Positions 42,791 through 51,251 of a stretch of DNA of 64,000 nucleotides are shown piece after piece. The stretch is from Microvirga mediterraneensis (GTDB lineage Bacteria > Pseudomonadota > Alphaproteobacteria > Rhizobiales > Beijerinckiaceae), in the NCBI RefSeq assembly GCF_013520865.1, contig NZ_JACDXJ010000003.1:192002-256001 (forward strand). The letters are read 5' to 3'. Both the position numbers and the translations under genes were made by a program. The notes beneath the pieces are model-generated. The model searched no databases and was not told the origin of the DNA. It saw nothing but the letters and a program-made list of their open reading frames with translations. Each line of letters begins with the position of its first letter. Within the stretch, counting starts at the first letter, position 1.

Positions 42791-42955
42791 CACTCCGGAA
42801 TACCTGTTCATCACCCCGGAAAACAGGAACACAGATTTACACAAGCCGGCGCAGTCTGGGCTGATCCTGGACCAAACGTTCAGGTTCGAGATTGTTCCTT
42901 TACGGCTAATCCGCATCCGGCCAGAAGGAGGAAAACGGGAGGCTGGCAAACTCGG

Positions 42956-43531
42956 CTACTCGGGTCCACGCTCGCGCGACCTCTCCTCTGCCGGTGCACC
43001 AGTCCAGCCCATCCCTCGCCAGACAGCGATCCGCTCATCCATGTCGATGGCACCAGCTTGATCCAAGAGTTGGACGACCTCCTCGACGTTGTCCTCGCTG
43101 GTCCGCACCACAACCAGGGTGCCGCCGCGCCGGACGCCTTCCTCATAGGCCTTTGCCCAATCCACACCGATGCCTGCATCCACGAGCGAGCCAGCAAGAG
43201 CACCGAAGGCAGCGCCAGCGCCGCCTCCGATGAGAGGAGTCAGGACGGCACCTGCTCCGAGTACAGGGCCTACCCCAGGAAGCAACATCAGCGCCAATCC
43301 AGCCAAGAGGCCGGCACTTCCACCCAGAATGGCGCCGACGGTAGTCCCGACATCGTCCTTGTCGTCGCTGCTGTTCGCTAAGCGTGTCATCGCCTGTGAG
43401 GAGCGCTCATCCTGATTGTTCGCGATGATGCTGACCTCGATTTGGCGCGGACCGTTCCGCTCGAGGTGTCTCACCGCAGCAGCCGCGGTTTCGAACTCAT
43501 CGAACAGCGCTGCGATCGTCCTATCGCTCAT
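42956..43531 (-). CDS. Glycine-zipper stress protein (general-stress-17M-like)
   Basis: A 191-residue protein starting with IAALFDEFETAAAAVRHLERNG. The centre is a long glycine/alanine-rich hydrophobic stretch (VGAILGGSAGLLAGLALMLL and GGGAGAAFGALAGSLVDAGI, about residues 64-122), and the end has GGTLVVVRTSEDNVEEVVQLLD. The layout (two alpha/beta halves with a glycine zipper between) matches the YflT/general-stress-protein 17M-like group, similar in plan to the DUF1269 protein at 38177. The function is unknown; membrane association is likely. Confidence 0.75.
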   Translation of the reverse strand: MSDRTIAALFDEFETAAAAVRHLERNGPRQIEVSIIANNQDERSSQAMTRLANSSDDKDDVGTTVGAILGGSAGLLAGLALMLLPGVGPVLGAGAVLTPLIGGGAGAAFGALAGSLVDAGIGVDWAKAYEEGVRRGGTLVVVRTSEDNVEEVVQLLDQAGAIDMDERIAVWRGMGWTGAPAEERSRERGPE

Positions 43532-43598
43532 AGGCCAGTCCTCAACCCTTCACATGACGGGACACCGCTCCTTTCCGAGCACTGCTTCCTGAGCCCCA

Positions 43599-44645
43599 TC
43601 ATCCCTGGCAACGTCGCGGCTTCTGAAGACTCCGTATGATTGCCTGCGCGAATTCGGGCGTGCGGAGCGAGCCTCCCAGATCGCGCGTCTTTTCTCCCGC
43701 CTGCAGGGTGGCCAGGATGGCAGCGCGAAGGTGGTTCGCCTTTGCGGTTTCTCCGACATGATCCAGCATCATGCCGACCGCCATCAGGAGCGCCGTCGGG
43801 TTGGCGACTCCCTTGCCAGCGATGTCCGGCGCCGATCCGTGGACCGCCTCGAAGATCGCCGCCTTGTCGCCGATGTTGGCTCCTGGCGCCAGCCCCAGTC
43901 CGCCGACAAGGCCGGCGATCAGGTCCGAGAGGATGTCGCCAAACAGGTTGGTGGTGACGATCACGTCGAAGCGCTCCGGCGCCATGACGAGCTGCATGGC
44001 GCAGGCGTCCACGATGCTCTCGTCGAGGGTCACCCGGCCGTGATAGTCCCGGGCGACCTCCTGCGCCGCCTCGAGGAAGACGCCCGACAGGATCTTGAGG
44101 ATGTTGGCCTTGTGGACGACAGTGACCCGCTTACGCCCGAGACGGACGGCGAGATCGAAAGCGTACCGGATGACCCGGTGGGCTTCTTCCTTCGTGTTGA
44201 TGCCAATGCCCACGCCAACCGCGTGGGGGTCGGCGCCGACGCCGATGTAGTGCTCGCGCCCGACATAGAGACCTTCCAGGTTCTCCCGCACCAGGATGAT
44301 GTCGACGTTGTCGTACCGGCCGGGTATGATGGTCTTGCCCGGACGGACGTTGGCGTAAAGGTCGAATGCCTCGCGCATCCGCACCGTGACCGAGCGATAG
44401 CCGCCGCTCGAAGGGGTCGTCAGGGGCCCCTTGAGGGCAAGTCCCGTTCGCCGGATGCTCTCCAGCGTGGCGTCGGGCAAGGGGTCGAGGCCTGCCTCGA
44501 CGGCAGTCGTGCCAGCCTGCTGCACGTCCCACACGAACGGGGCCCCGAGAGCCTCCAGGACCTGCAGGACGGCTTCAGTGATCTCGGGGCCGATGCCATC
44601 GCCTGGGATCAGGGTCGCTTCCATTGTCCGACTTCTGTTCGCCAT
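43599..44645 (-). CDS. Isocitrate/isopropylmalate dehydrogenase family protein
   Basis: A 348-residue NAD(P)-dependent beta-decarboxylating dehydrogenase. It has the ATLIPGDGIGPEITEAVLQV start, substrate-binding arginines in the SVTVRMREAFDLYANVRP block (about 87-104), VVHKANILKILSG (about 176) and the metal aspartates in NLFGDILSDLIAGLVGGLG (about 231-249). GGAGLAPGANIG-like and EAVHGSAPDIAGKG confirm the family. The EGLYVGREHYI segment favours NAD-isocitrate dehydrogenase over LeuB. The start at 44645 has GAGGGA 6 bases upstream. It is a lone gene. Confidence 0.9.
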   Translation of the reverse strand: MANRSRTMEATLIPGDGIGPEITEAVLQVLEALGAPFVWDVQQAGTTAVEAGLDPLPDATLESIRRTGLALKGPLTTPSSGGYRSVTVRMREAFDLYANVRPGKTIIPGRYDNVDIILVRENLEGLYVGREHYIGVGADPHAVGVGIGINTKEEAHRVIRYAFDLAVRLGRKRVTVVHKANILKILSGVFLEAAQEVARDYHGRVTLDESIVDACAMQLVMAPERFDVIVTTNLFGDILSDLIAGLVGGLGLAPGANIGDKAAIFEAVHGSAPDIAGKGVANPTALLMAVGMMLDHVGETAKANHLRAAILATLQAGEKTRDLGGSLRTPEFAQAIIRSLQKPRRCQG

Positions 44646-44701
44646 GCCCGTCCCTCATCCTGTGAGGCCATGCGAAAATATGACCGGGAAGGGAAAACTC
44701 G

Positions 44702-44941
44702 ATGCGAGAGGTAAGGTTCGTTCTCGACGTCTATGGGTCCGACGGGGGCGCGTTGTTCACGGTTGACGCGGCAACCCCATTCGCTGCCATGAACAAGGGG
44801 GACATCGTGCACATCGATCCCATTGCCGGGTTCGCGGCAACCGGCATTTCGGCACGGATCGGGCAAATCGAACATGTTCTGTCGGCTGTCGACCCGGAGA
44901 CTATTGAACACAAGATTGTCCTTCGTCTTGAGGACATTTGA
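44702..44941 (+). CDS. Small hypothetical protein
   Basis: A 79-residue protein (MREVRFVLDVYGSDGGALFTV) with AAGGGAA upstream of the ATG. Alternating pattern (GDIVHIDPIAGFAATGISARIGQIEHVLS) predicts mostly beta strands. Not recognised. Divergent from the dehydrogenase gene. Confidence 0.6.
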   Translation: MREVRFVLDVYGSDGGALFTVDAATPFAAMNKGDIVHIDPIAGFAATGISARIGQIEHVLSAVDPETIEHKIVLRLEDI

Positions 44942-45014
44942 TGGGCCGTGATAGTTGCGGCTCGGCCTGGGAGCCTCCTTTCGCGATAGGTTCCTCTGCG
45001 AGCTGCGAGGATCG

Positions 45015-45626
45015 TCAACCCTGGATCTTGTGCCTTGCCTCGAGAAGAAACTCCTGCGCCCTGGCAACCGAAGTGCCTGTGACGAAAGCCACCTGTTGGA
45101 TCGAGATGCCGTGGCGATCGTGCATGACCAAGATGCGGCGCGCCGGCTCTGACAGGGAGCCGGGCTGCCCCTCGACAGCGGCGATCATCTCGTCCGCGGA
45201 TGTGCGCGGATCGGGGATAACGTCCTCCCAGCTCTCGAAGTCGTCGGGCTGCCGCCATCCGGGTGCGGCACCACCATCACTGGGAGGCGCGTCCAGCGAA
45301 ACGCGCACCAGATCTCCCGTGCCCTTTTGCTCGCTCACCAACCTGTCAGCGGTCCGATGCAACAGCCCAAACAGCCAAGCCTTGAGGTCGAGGGTTTCGG
45401 GTTTGCGCTGTCGCTCGTCCCAAGCCTTGAGCAGGACCTCGGCCACGAGGTCGTCGGGGCTGACTGATCCGGTGCCCAGATCACCGACGCAGACGTGATA
45501 GGTGATCTCGTGTTCGGCGGCCTTGCGGAGTTCGGCAAGGTATGGCTCGACAAGGCGCCGGAACGCGTCCTTGTCTCCGGCCTTGATCTTCTGCCAATCC
45601 TGGGTGGTCGTTTGGGTGGCGGTCAT
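45015..45626 (-). CDS. ECF-like RNA polymerase sigma factor
   Basis: A 203-residue sigma-70-family protein. Region 2 is about residues 10-85 (DAFRRLVEPYLAELRKAAEH, PDDLVAEVLLKAWDERQ, LDLKAWLFGLLHRTADRLV), and region 4 is about 155-200 (LSEPARRILVMHDRHGISIQQVAFVTGTS). The start at 45626 has CAGGAG 6 bases upstream; the frame extends to 45671. There is no anti-sigma gene beside it. A 17-base palindrome upstream could be its operator. It may drive the stress genes in this region, which is an inference. Confidence 0.85.
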   Translation of the reverse strand: MTATQTTTQDWQKIKAGDKDAFRRLVEPYLAELRKAAEHEITYHVCVGDLGTGSVSPDDLVAEVLLKAWDERQRKPETLDLKAWLFGLLHRTADRLVSEQKGTGDLVRVSLDAPPSDGGAAPGWRQPDDFESWEDVIPDPRTSADEMIAAVEGQPGSLSEPARRILVMHDRHGISIQQVAFVTGTSVARAQEFLLEARHKIQG

Positions 45627-45901
45627 TGGCATCTCCTGGACTTTGAGCCAACACCAGGGTGATCGTTCCACGGGAAGGAATTTCCTTCCGGCGGGGTCCG
45701 GCGTTCTTCGAGCTTGTCGATTAGGAGGAGAGTCCTGTCATGGTCCTCGAGCGCCTCAAAACGCCGCCGGACCGCGCCGGCGAGCTGGTCGACTAGCATG
45801 TCGCGGCTTCTGACGCTGCCGTTCGGCAAGGCACGGAGGATGGCGCCGCACGGGTCGGCAACGTCGGCATGGTCGCTCGTGCTCAGCTGCCAAAGCTCCA
45901 T
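45623..45901 (-). pseudogene. Hemerythrin-domain protein fragment
   Basis: From the ATG at 45901 the frame reads MELWQLSTSDHADVADPCG and ILRALPNGSVRSRDMLVDQL, nearly matching the first 75 residues of the hemerythrin protein at 61323. Seven residues are deleted after RRRFEA (EEESLFD is missing, with two iron ligands). It loses similarity after LIDKLEERR, and runs into the sigma factor start. Clearly a dead paralog. Confidence 0.8.
45673..45689. promoter_or_regulatory. 17-base palindrome upstream of the sigma factor gene
   Basis: GGAAGGAA-T-TTCCTTCC is perfectly symmetric and lies 47-63 bases upstream of the sigma factor start codon. Position and symmetry suit an operator for autoregulation or for a dimeric regulator. 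Confidence 0.45.
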
Positions 45902-46180
45902 CCGACTGTTCCGTCGAACTGATGCGAGTACCAACGGGCACCCGTCACGGGCAGTTCCCGGCGGCGATCGCGCTGGAGAACGCATAAATCGGCTTGGAGC
46001 TTCCGGCCGAATACGCCGCAATCCGCTCTCGGACCGCCCGCCCTCTGCCCTGAACAAGGAGCCGAACCTGGCCTCCGCTTGGTCGTTAAGCATCCTGAGC
46101 AGCCCGTGATTGGATCGCGAGTGGCGGAGGAGTCAATGCCGGGTGCGGACCTTTGGTTATGAAGCGCATTCGCTGTTCTC
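45902..46180. other. Decayed stretch without a complete gene
   Basis: About 280 bases between the hemerythrin fragment and terC. Open frames exist but match nothing I know. Probably remains of the same decay that broke the hemerythrin copy. Confidence 0.35.
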
Positions 46181-47164
46181 GTGGTAGCGCTTCTCGTGCT
46201 CGACCTCGGCGTCCTGCACTGGGAGGCGCGCGCCATCGGTGTCGGGGAGGCCCTGTGGCTGAGCCTCGGCTACCTCGTCCTCGCTCTCCTGTTTGCCGGC
46301 GGGGTGTACTGGTTCCTCGGCGGGCAGGCTAGCGTCGAGTTCCTGACCGGCTACTTCATCGAGAAGTCGCTCTCCATCGACAACATCTTCGTCTTCGTCC
46401 TGATCTTCTCCAACTTCGGGGTTCCCGCCGCCTACCAGCACCGGGTGCTGTTCTGGGGCGTGCTCGGCGCTCTGGCGCTCCGCGCCGTGCTCGTCTTCGT
46501 CGGCGTTCAGCTCCTCCATGCGTTCGCCTGGATGACGCTTGTTTTCGGCGCCTTTCTGGTCATCACCGGGATCCGAATGCTGTTCGCGGCCGAGGGGACG
46601 CCGGACCTCCACAACAACACGGTCCTCAAGCTTCTCCGCCGTTTGCCGGTCACCGAGGACTACGAAGGAGCCACCTTTCTGGTCCGGCGCGACGGCGCGC
46701 TCTATGTGACGCCGCTGTTCCTCGTGCTGGTGATGGTCGAGTTCACCGACTTGGTGTTCGCGGTCGACCCCATCCCGGCGATCCTGGCGATCACGCAGGA
46801 CCCGTTCATCGTCTACACATCCAATGTGATGGCGATCCTCGGGCTGCGGGCGCTCTACTTCGCGCTCGCCGGGATCGTGAAGCGGTTCGTTTATCTTAAA
46901 TACGCGCTGTCGCTCATCCTCGTGCTGGTCGGCGCCAAGATGACGGTCAATCATCTCTACGGCGGCAAGGTCATTCCTACAGAGGCCGCGCTGCTCGTCA
47001 CGGCCATCCTGATTGGCGGCGCAATCGCCCTATCTCTCTTGCGCACGCGCGCGCAAGCCCGAAGACGAGGTCAGGCTGCCCACTGGCTGGGTGCCGGGCA
47101 GCAGGTCGCAACCCAGAGCCACGCCGGCGGCCGATCTGTCCGGCAGGCCCGAAAAACAGGGTGA
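46181..47164 (+). CDS. TerC/Alx-family membrane protein
   Basis: A 327-residue protein with about eight to nine membrane helices and the family acidic motifs: FLTGYFIEKSLSIDNIFVFV (about residues 55-74) and LVMVEFTDLVFAVDPIPAIL (about 181-200). TerC/Alx proteins export Mn2+ and are linked to tellurite and pH stress. The GTG start at 46181 leaves a shorter first helix than usual, and an in-frame stop lies 24 bases upstream, so the N-terminus may be slightly truncated. The C-terminus (about 40 residues, Arg/Gln-rich) is not conserved. Confidence 0.9.
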   Translation: MVALLVLDLGVLHWEARAIGVGEALWLSLGYLVLALLFAGGVYWFLGGQASVEFLTGYFIEKSLSIDNIFVFVLIFSNFGVPAAYQHRVLFWGVLGALALRAVLVFVGVQLLHAFAWMTLVFGAFLVITGIRMLFAAEGTPDLHNNTVLKLLRRLPVTEDYEGATFLVRRDGALYVTPLFLVLVMVEFTDLVFAVDPIPAILAITQDPFIVYTSNVMAILGLRALYFALAGIVKRFVYLKYALSLILVLVGAKMTVNHLYGGKVIPTEAALLVTAILIGGAIALSLLRTRAQARRRGQAAHWLGAGQQVATQSHAGGRSVRQARKTG

Positions 47165-47316
47165 GGCTCAACACATGTGATTTCGCACGCACTGATGCAG
47201 TCGCGACAGACGTGTCCTTTGGGCAGACACCTGCGCCAGCATACTGCTCGCGTGGTCCACGTAAGCGCACGGCCAAATCCTCCTTCTCCAATGTGTCAGC
47301 TTGGAAGGATCATGCA

Positions 47317-47935
47317 ATGTTGGACACTGCCGCCTCGGCCCTTGTGCTTCTGTTCGTGACGATCGGTCCGGTTGAGATTGCAGCGGTCTTCGCTGTGCTT
47401 ACTGCGGGTGTCCGGCCCCGGAAAGGCGACGTCTTTCCTTGAGCGGGGTGCTGGTTGCAGGTTTCGTCCTGCTGATCTTTGCTCTTCTTGGAAACGGTCT
47501 GCTCGATTGGCTCCACGTCTCCCTTCCAGCGTTCCGGATCCCCGGAGGAGCCTTGCTCATGCTCCTGTCCGTCGATCTGGTCTTTGCGCATCCATCAGGC
47601 CTGGCCTCGATTACAGCCGGCGAGAGGCAGGAAGCCAAGCAGCCCGGGGACGTCGCCGTCTTTCCGCTCGGCATACCGCCCATCGCAGGGCCTGGCAGCA
47701 TGACGGCCATCGTGCTCCTGATGGGACAGGCCGGAGCCGATATCGTCAGAGCCGTCACTGTGCTCGCCATGCCGGCAGGCTGCCTTGGAGCGACCTATCT
47801 GGCCCTGCTTCTCGTTTATTGACCCACTCGCCTGCTTGGGATCACGGGGACCAATGTAGTCGCGCACATTTCAGGCATCCTGTTGGCGGCGTCTTTGTGG
47901 ACTCCAAGGGCCTGCTTTCAACTGTTTGGGCGAAG
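47317..47935 (+). pseudogene. marC: MarC-family membrane protein, frameshifted
   Basis: Codons from 47317 (good GGAAGGA site) encode MLDTAASALVLLFVTIGPVEI and reach a frameshift near 47440. The next frame continues with LVAGFVLLIFALLGNGLLDW, FPLGIPPIAGPGSMTAIVLL and ends at a TGA (47820-47822) inside LALLLVY. The expected MarC continuation RLLGITGTNVVAHISGILLA is then readable past the stop, followed by another frame change near 47890. At least three lesions; inactive. Confidence 0.85.
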
Positions 47936-48059
47936 CAGGTAGCAGTCCGTAAGGTGGACGCGAGTTCCACACACCTGTGAAAATTTATGTGTCTTGGCCC
48001 ACCGAAACCAACCTCTGACCTCGGAATTGGTAGGGAAACCTGATCATGGAGTGGGTGTG

Positions 48060-48371
48060 ATGAAGGCCTCAGGGGCTTCTGCTCGTAGACGAATTTCGCC
48101 GCTCGGCGGCGCTCTCAGGATCATGGCTGTTCTAGCTGTTGCGATCGGCTTCGGTCTGGCTGCGGAACGCACGGATGCTGTTGATGCGGGGCACCGCGTG
48201 GCGGCCAAGCCCGGCAAGGAGCCCGCAACCGTGGTCGCAGCTTCGGATGTGGAGACCACATCGTCAATCGAGACGAAATCGCCTGACGATGCGTCCTGCG
48301 ACATTTCCCGCAAACGCCTGTTCGTGGAAAGTGAGGGGTGGATCGTCCGCCGGGTGACCACCTGCTACTGA
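48060..48371 (+). CDS. Small secreted or anchored hypothetical protein
   Basis: A 103-residue protein with a basic start and one hydrophobic helix (LRIMAVLAVAIGFGLAAERTD, about residues 19-39), then a disordered linker and a conserved-looking end CDISRKRLFVESEGWIVRRV. Two cysteines (C80, C102) could form a disulfide in the periplasm. I recall similar tails in small proteins of Methylobacterium and Bradyrhizobium but know no function. A terminator follows. Confidence 0.65.
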   Translation: MKASGASARRRISPLGGALRIMAVLAVAIGFGLAAERTDAVDAGHRVAAKPGKEPATVVAASDVETTSSIETKSPDDASCDISRKRLFVESEGWIVRRVTTCY

Positions 48372-48401
48372 TCGGCGGCTTTGCCTAAAGCCAAAAGAAA
48401 T

Positions 48402-48421
48402 GCTCCGCCGTGTGGCGGGGC
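48402..48421 (+). terminator. Hairpin terminator after the 48060 gene
   Basis: GCTCCGCC (48402-48409), loop GTGT, GGCGGGGC (48414-48421), one G-U pair, followed by TTTCCC. It lies 31 bases after the stop codon. Confidence 0.6.
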
Positions 48422-48621
48422 TTTCCCGCGACGGCCTTCGGGCCACCTGGCGCTTCGTGCGGACCGGAAGGGCCGCCCTGAAGGATGTGCTCCTTGACGA
48501 GGGAGCGTTCGTCCCACAAATGGATCCACTTTCAAGTCCAATGCTTGAGGATCAGGCGAATGGTCTGGCCTTCAATCTGGAACGGCCTTGGTGAGAGACA
48601 GGAGTTTATGTCAGTGCTGGC

Positions 48622-49401
48622 TCACGCGAAGGCGACGTCCAGGATCATCATGGTCGGAAGCCCCAGCATAAAGCCGCCTGTTGCAAGTCTCTCGTGCCCA
48701 CGTCGATGGGTTTCGGGAATGATCTCATGGCTGATGACGAACAGCATCGCACCAGCCGAGAAACCCATCCCCCAGGGCAGAATCGGCCCGGCAAAGGTAA
48801 CGGCAGTCACGCCCAAAAGCCCGCCGAGAGGTTCGACGAGGCCGGTTCCAAGCGCAAGGGCTACAGATGCCAGCCGCGAATAGCCCAAGGTCAGCAGTGA
48901 TCCTGCCACGGCCAGTCCCTCGGGCAGGTTTTGAGTTCTGATCGCGATGGCGAGCGAGGCAGCCTGGGCCATATCGTTCCCGCCGAAGCCGACGCCGACC
49001 GCGAGCCCCTCAGGCACGTTGTGGAGCGTAATCGCGATGACAAACAGCCAGACGCGCTTGAGATCGGCAGTTGACCGGCCCTGACGCCCATGAATGAAGT
49101 GCTCGTGCGGTGCGTACCATTCAATCAGTCCGATCACCACCGCGCCCGCGAGAAGCGCTGCCGCAACGCTTGCGACAGGGGCGACTTGTCCCTCGATCTG
49201 GGCGCGGGCGGCATCAAGCCCGGGCAGGAGCAGCGAGAAGAACGCAGCCGCTGTCATCACGCCAGCCGCGAAGCCGAGCATAGCGTCCTCGGTTCTCGGG
49301 GAGATGCGCTTGACCAGCAGCAGAGGCAGGGCCCCGAGCCCGGTAGCGGCGCCGGCAGCCGCGCTGGCACCAACAGCAATGAGAACGTTCGAGGCCATCA
49401 T
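48622..49401 (-). CDS. ZIP-family metal transporter
   Basis: A 259-residue transporter with about eight membrane helices and the paired ZIP metal sites: ITLHNVPEGLAVGVGFGGND (helix IV, about 135-154) and IRTQNLPEGLAVAGSLL (helix V, about 164-180; N takes the place of the usual first H). The histidine-bearing loop HEHFIHGRQGRS lies between helices III and IV, and SHEIIPETHRRGHE lies near the end. It imports Zn, Fe or related ions. The start at the ATG pair 49401/49398 is favoured, since the longer frame to 49461 adds non-family sequence. Confidence 0.9.
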   Translation of the reverse strand: MMASNVLIAVGASAAAGAATGLGALPLLLVKRISPRTEDAMLGFAAGVMTAAAFFSLLLPGLDAARAQIEGQVAPVASVAAALLAGAVVIGLIEWYAPHEHFIHGRQGRSTADLKRVWLFVIAITLHNVPEGLAVGVGFGGNDMAQAASLAIAIRTQNLPEGLAVAGSLLTLGYSRLASVALALGTGLVEPLGGLLGVTAVTFAGPILPWGMGFSAGAMLFVISHEIIPETHRRGHERLATGGFMLGLPTMMILDVAFA

Positions 49402-49574
49402 CACATCACCGAGCTCATGGTCAGAACTAACAAACGCTGCGACCACCACGTATGGATTCACCGGATCCCGGCGTGTCTTGCGAAATCACAGAGGCATCAA
49501 AGTTGCCCGACGAGGCTACCAGATGTGTAGGGAAACTTCAGATGGGGTTCATGGGAAGCGGGGCGGCAGATCGA

Positions 49575-50009
49575 TCAATAGGTCAGGACATCCGGAGCAC
49601 GCCGACTGCTCGGGTCATAAAGAGCCCCATATGTCCTCCCGAGCACAACGCCGAAAAGCAGGTGAAGCGCAAGGGAACCTATGTTGATCGGAGCATACGC
49701 ACTCGGCTCGACGTACCAAGCCCCAGCTAAGCCCACGCACCAAATGATGGCTCCAAACAGTGCACCCTTGCCCCAAGAGGGACCAGGGAGGATAGGGCTT
49801 AAAAGCGCAAACAACATGCCCCAGAGAAATGTTCCCACCCCGAAGTGGATGACCCAACTCAACCCGATGGGCTGAATGACAATTCCATTGGTGATGAGGA
49901 GCGGGTCCGGCTCAGGGAAGACGCCGACCGTCCAACCAAGCACGATGACCGCGGACACGACACCTGCGGCAACAAGCCCTGAGATTGTGCCTCTGCCGAG
50001 ATCAATCAT
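49575..50009 (-). CDS. Four-helix membrane protein (DUF6789-like)
   Basis: A 144-residue membrane protein with GGAGGAG 4 bases before the ATG at 50009. Helices: ISGLVAAGVVSAVIVLGWTV, LSWVIHFGVGTFLWGMLFAL, GKGALFGAIIWCVGLAGAWY and LALHLLFGVVLGRTYGALYD. The pattern resembles small proteins grouped under DUF6789, which is a tentative match from memory. No function known. Confidence 0.7.
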   Translation of the reverse strand: MIDLGRGTISGLVAAGVVSAVIVLGWTVGVFPEPDPLLITNGIVIQPIGLSWVIHFGVGTFLWGMLFALLSPILPGPSWGKGALFGAIIWCVGLAGAWYVEPSAYAPINIGSLALHLLFGVVLGRTYGALYDPSSRRAPDVLTY

Positions 50010-50216
50010 CACTCCTCCTTCCGGCAACGCTGAAGTTCGTCCGATCCCAATATGATCCGACACCTAATGGATGGATGGTGGCAGCCGTCCCGTCGCGCCT
50101 GTAACGACAGCAAGGTCCTCCAAGCAGGGCCACGGAAATCTGCTGGTCGGCTGCAGCCGAGCGAAACGTACTTGGAGCTTGTTCGTGATGTGACGTTCGG
50201 CTTGGATGCATGGGTC

Positions 50217-51107
50217 TCACCAGGAGCTCTGGCGCGAGCGCGCAGCTCGCTCGCGCCCCTGAGTGGTGATTTCAACAATACGGCCACGTCCGGTCTCTTC
50301 GGGTCTGAACACGCGCACCAAGCCTTGGCGTTCAAGGGCCGCCACGAGCGAGTAGGTTGTCCCAAGAGGAAGCTGCAGGCGCGACGAGATATCCTGAACG
50401 GGCGTGCGCGTGCGTCGTGCGACATCCCTCAACACATCGGGGCCATGGATCCGGACAGCTCGCCCCCCGCGACTGAAGAGGCCCGAGAGCCGGTTCGTCA
50501 CCGGCAGGCGGGACAGGAGACGCTGCGCTGGACGAGCCGCGGGGAGCCTCTGCAAGGAGCCGCTGCGCCACGCTATGAATGCGAGCGCTCCGGCAGCTGC
50601 GCTGGCAAGCGCCCCCACCATCAGGCCGGATGGGAGATCGCCTAAGGCGCCATGCCGTCTCTTGCGAAACTCCTCGATCTTCTCCTCCGCGAATACATGG
50701 CGTATCGCTCGGATCGCTTCCGGGTTCAGGACCTCGCGTGCCAACGGCTGCAGCTCGTGCTGCTCCCGATGAAAATGGCGATCAAGCAGGTAGGTGAAAT
50801 CCTCGAACTGCTGGGTCCATTCTCGGCTGCTCTTGTCACCGATCCGGGAAAGGTGCCTGAGCTGCTTCTTAATCTGCTTGTGCTCATCTTCGAGCTCATC
50901 GATCAGGCGCTTCGCCCGCTTATCATCCTCGAGAGCGTCATAGAGGCTGTCCTCCTCAGCCTCGATATGTCGCCGGAGCTCGCCGTCGAGTTCATCGAAC
51001 AGTCGGTCGCGGCTCCTGACACCAGCGCCCGGGATCGCGCGGAGGATATCCTTATGAAGGCTCACGATATTGGCATGATCGTTCGCGATCAGGTGCCAGA
51101 ACTCCAT
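50217..51107 (-). CDS. Hemerythrin - membrane helix - winged-helix fusion protein
   Basis: A 296-residue protein starting at 51107 (GAGGAG 7 bases upstream). Residues 1-155 form a hemerythrin-like four-helix bundle, with candidate di-iron ligands H11, H47, E51, H76, H111/H113 and E115. Residues about 159-180 are a hydrophobic glycine/alanine-rich membrane segment (GLMVGALASAAAGALAFIAW). Residues about 215-290 form a winged-helix domain (ISSRLQLPLGTTYSLVAALE, then GLVRVFRPEETGRGRIVEIT) like MarR/IclR-type readers. This would be a membrane-tethered sensor of oxygen, NO or redox state that binds DNA. The paralog at 61323 lacks the winged helix. Confidence 0.82.
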   Translation of the reverse strand: MEFWHLIANDHANIVSLHKDILRAIPGAGVRSRDRLFDELDGELRRHIEAEEDSLYDALEDDKRAKRLIDELEDEHKQIKKQLRHLSRIGDKSSREWTQQFEDFTYLLDRHFHREQHELQPLAREVLNPEAIRAIRHVFAEEKIEEFRKRRHGALGDLPSGLMVGALASAAAGALAFIAWRSGSLQRLPAARPAQRLLSRLPVTNRLSGLFSRGGRAVRIHGPDVLRDVARRTRTPVQDISSRLQLPLGTTYSLVAALERQGLVRVFRPEETGRGRIVEITTQGRERAARSRQSSW

Positions 51108-51251
51108 TGCGTCGCTCCTCGGTCTGAAGGCGAGGATCAACGGAAGGATGCGAGCCCCGGTTCCGGCCTCGAAACTGGCTATCTCGAGTGGATGAACCTT
51201 TTACCCGGCCGGGACTTGATCCCGTCGATGGCAGACGGGACATGGTGAGCC

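Noticed and set aside
42566..43381. 271-codon plus-strand frame
   Set aside because: Only its first part (42620-42790) has Crp/Fnr similarity; the remainder is antisense to the glycine-zipper gene at 42956.
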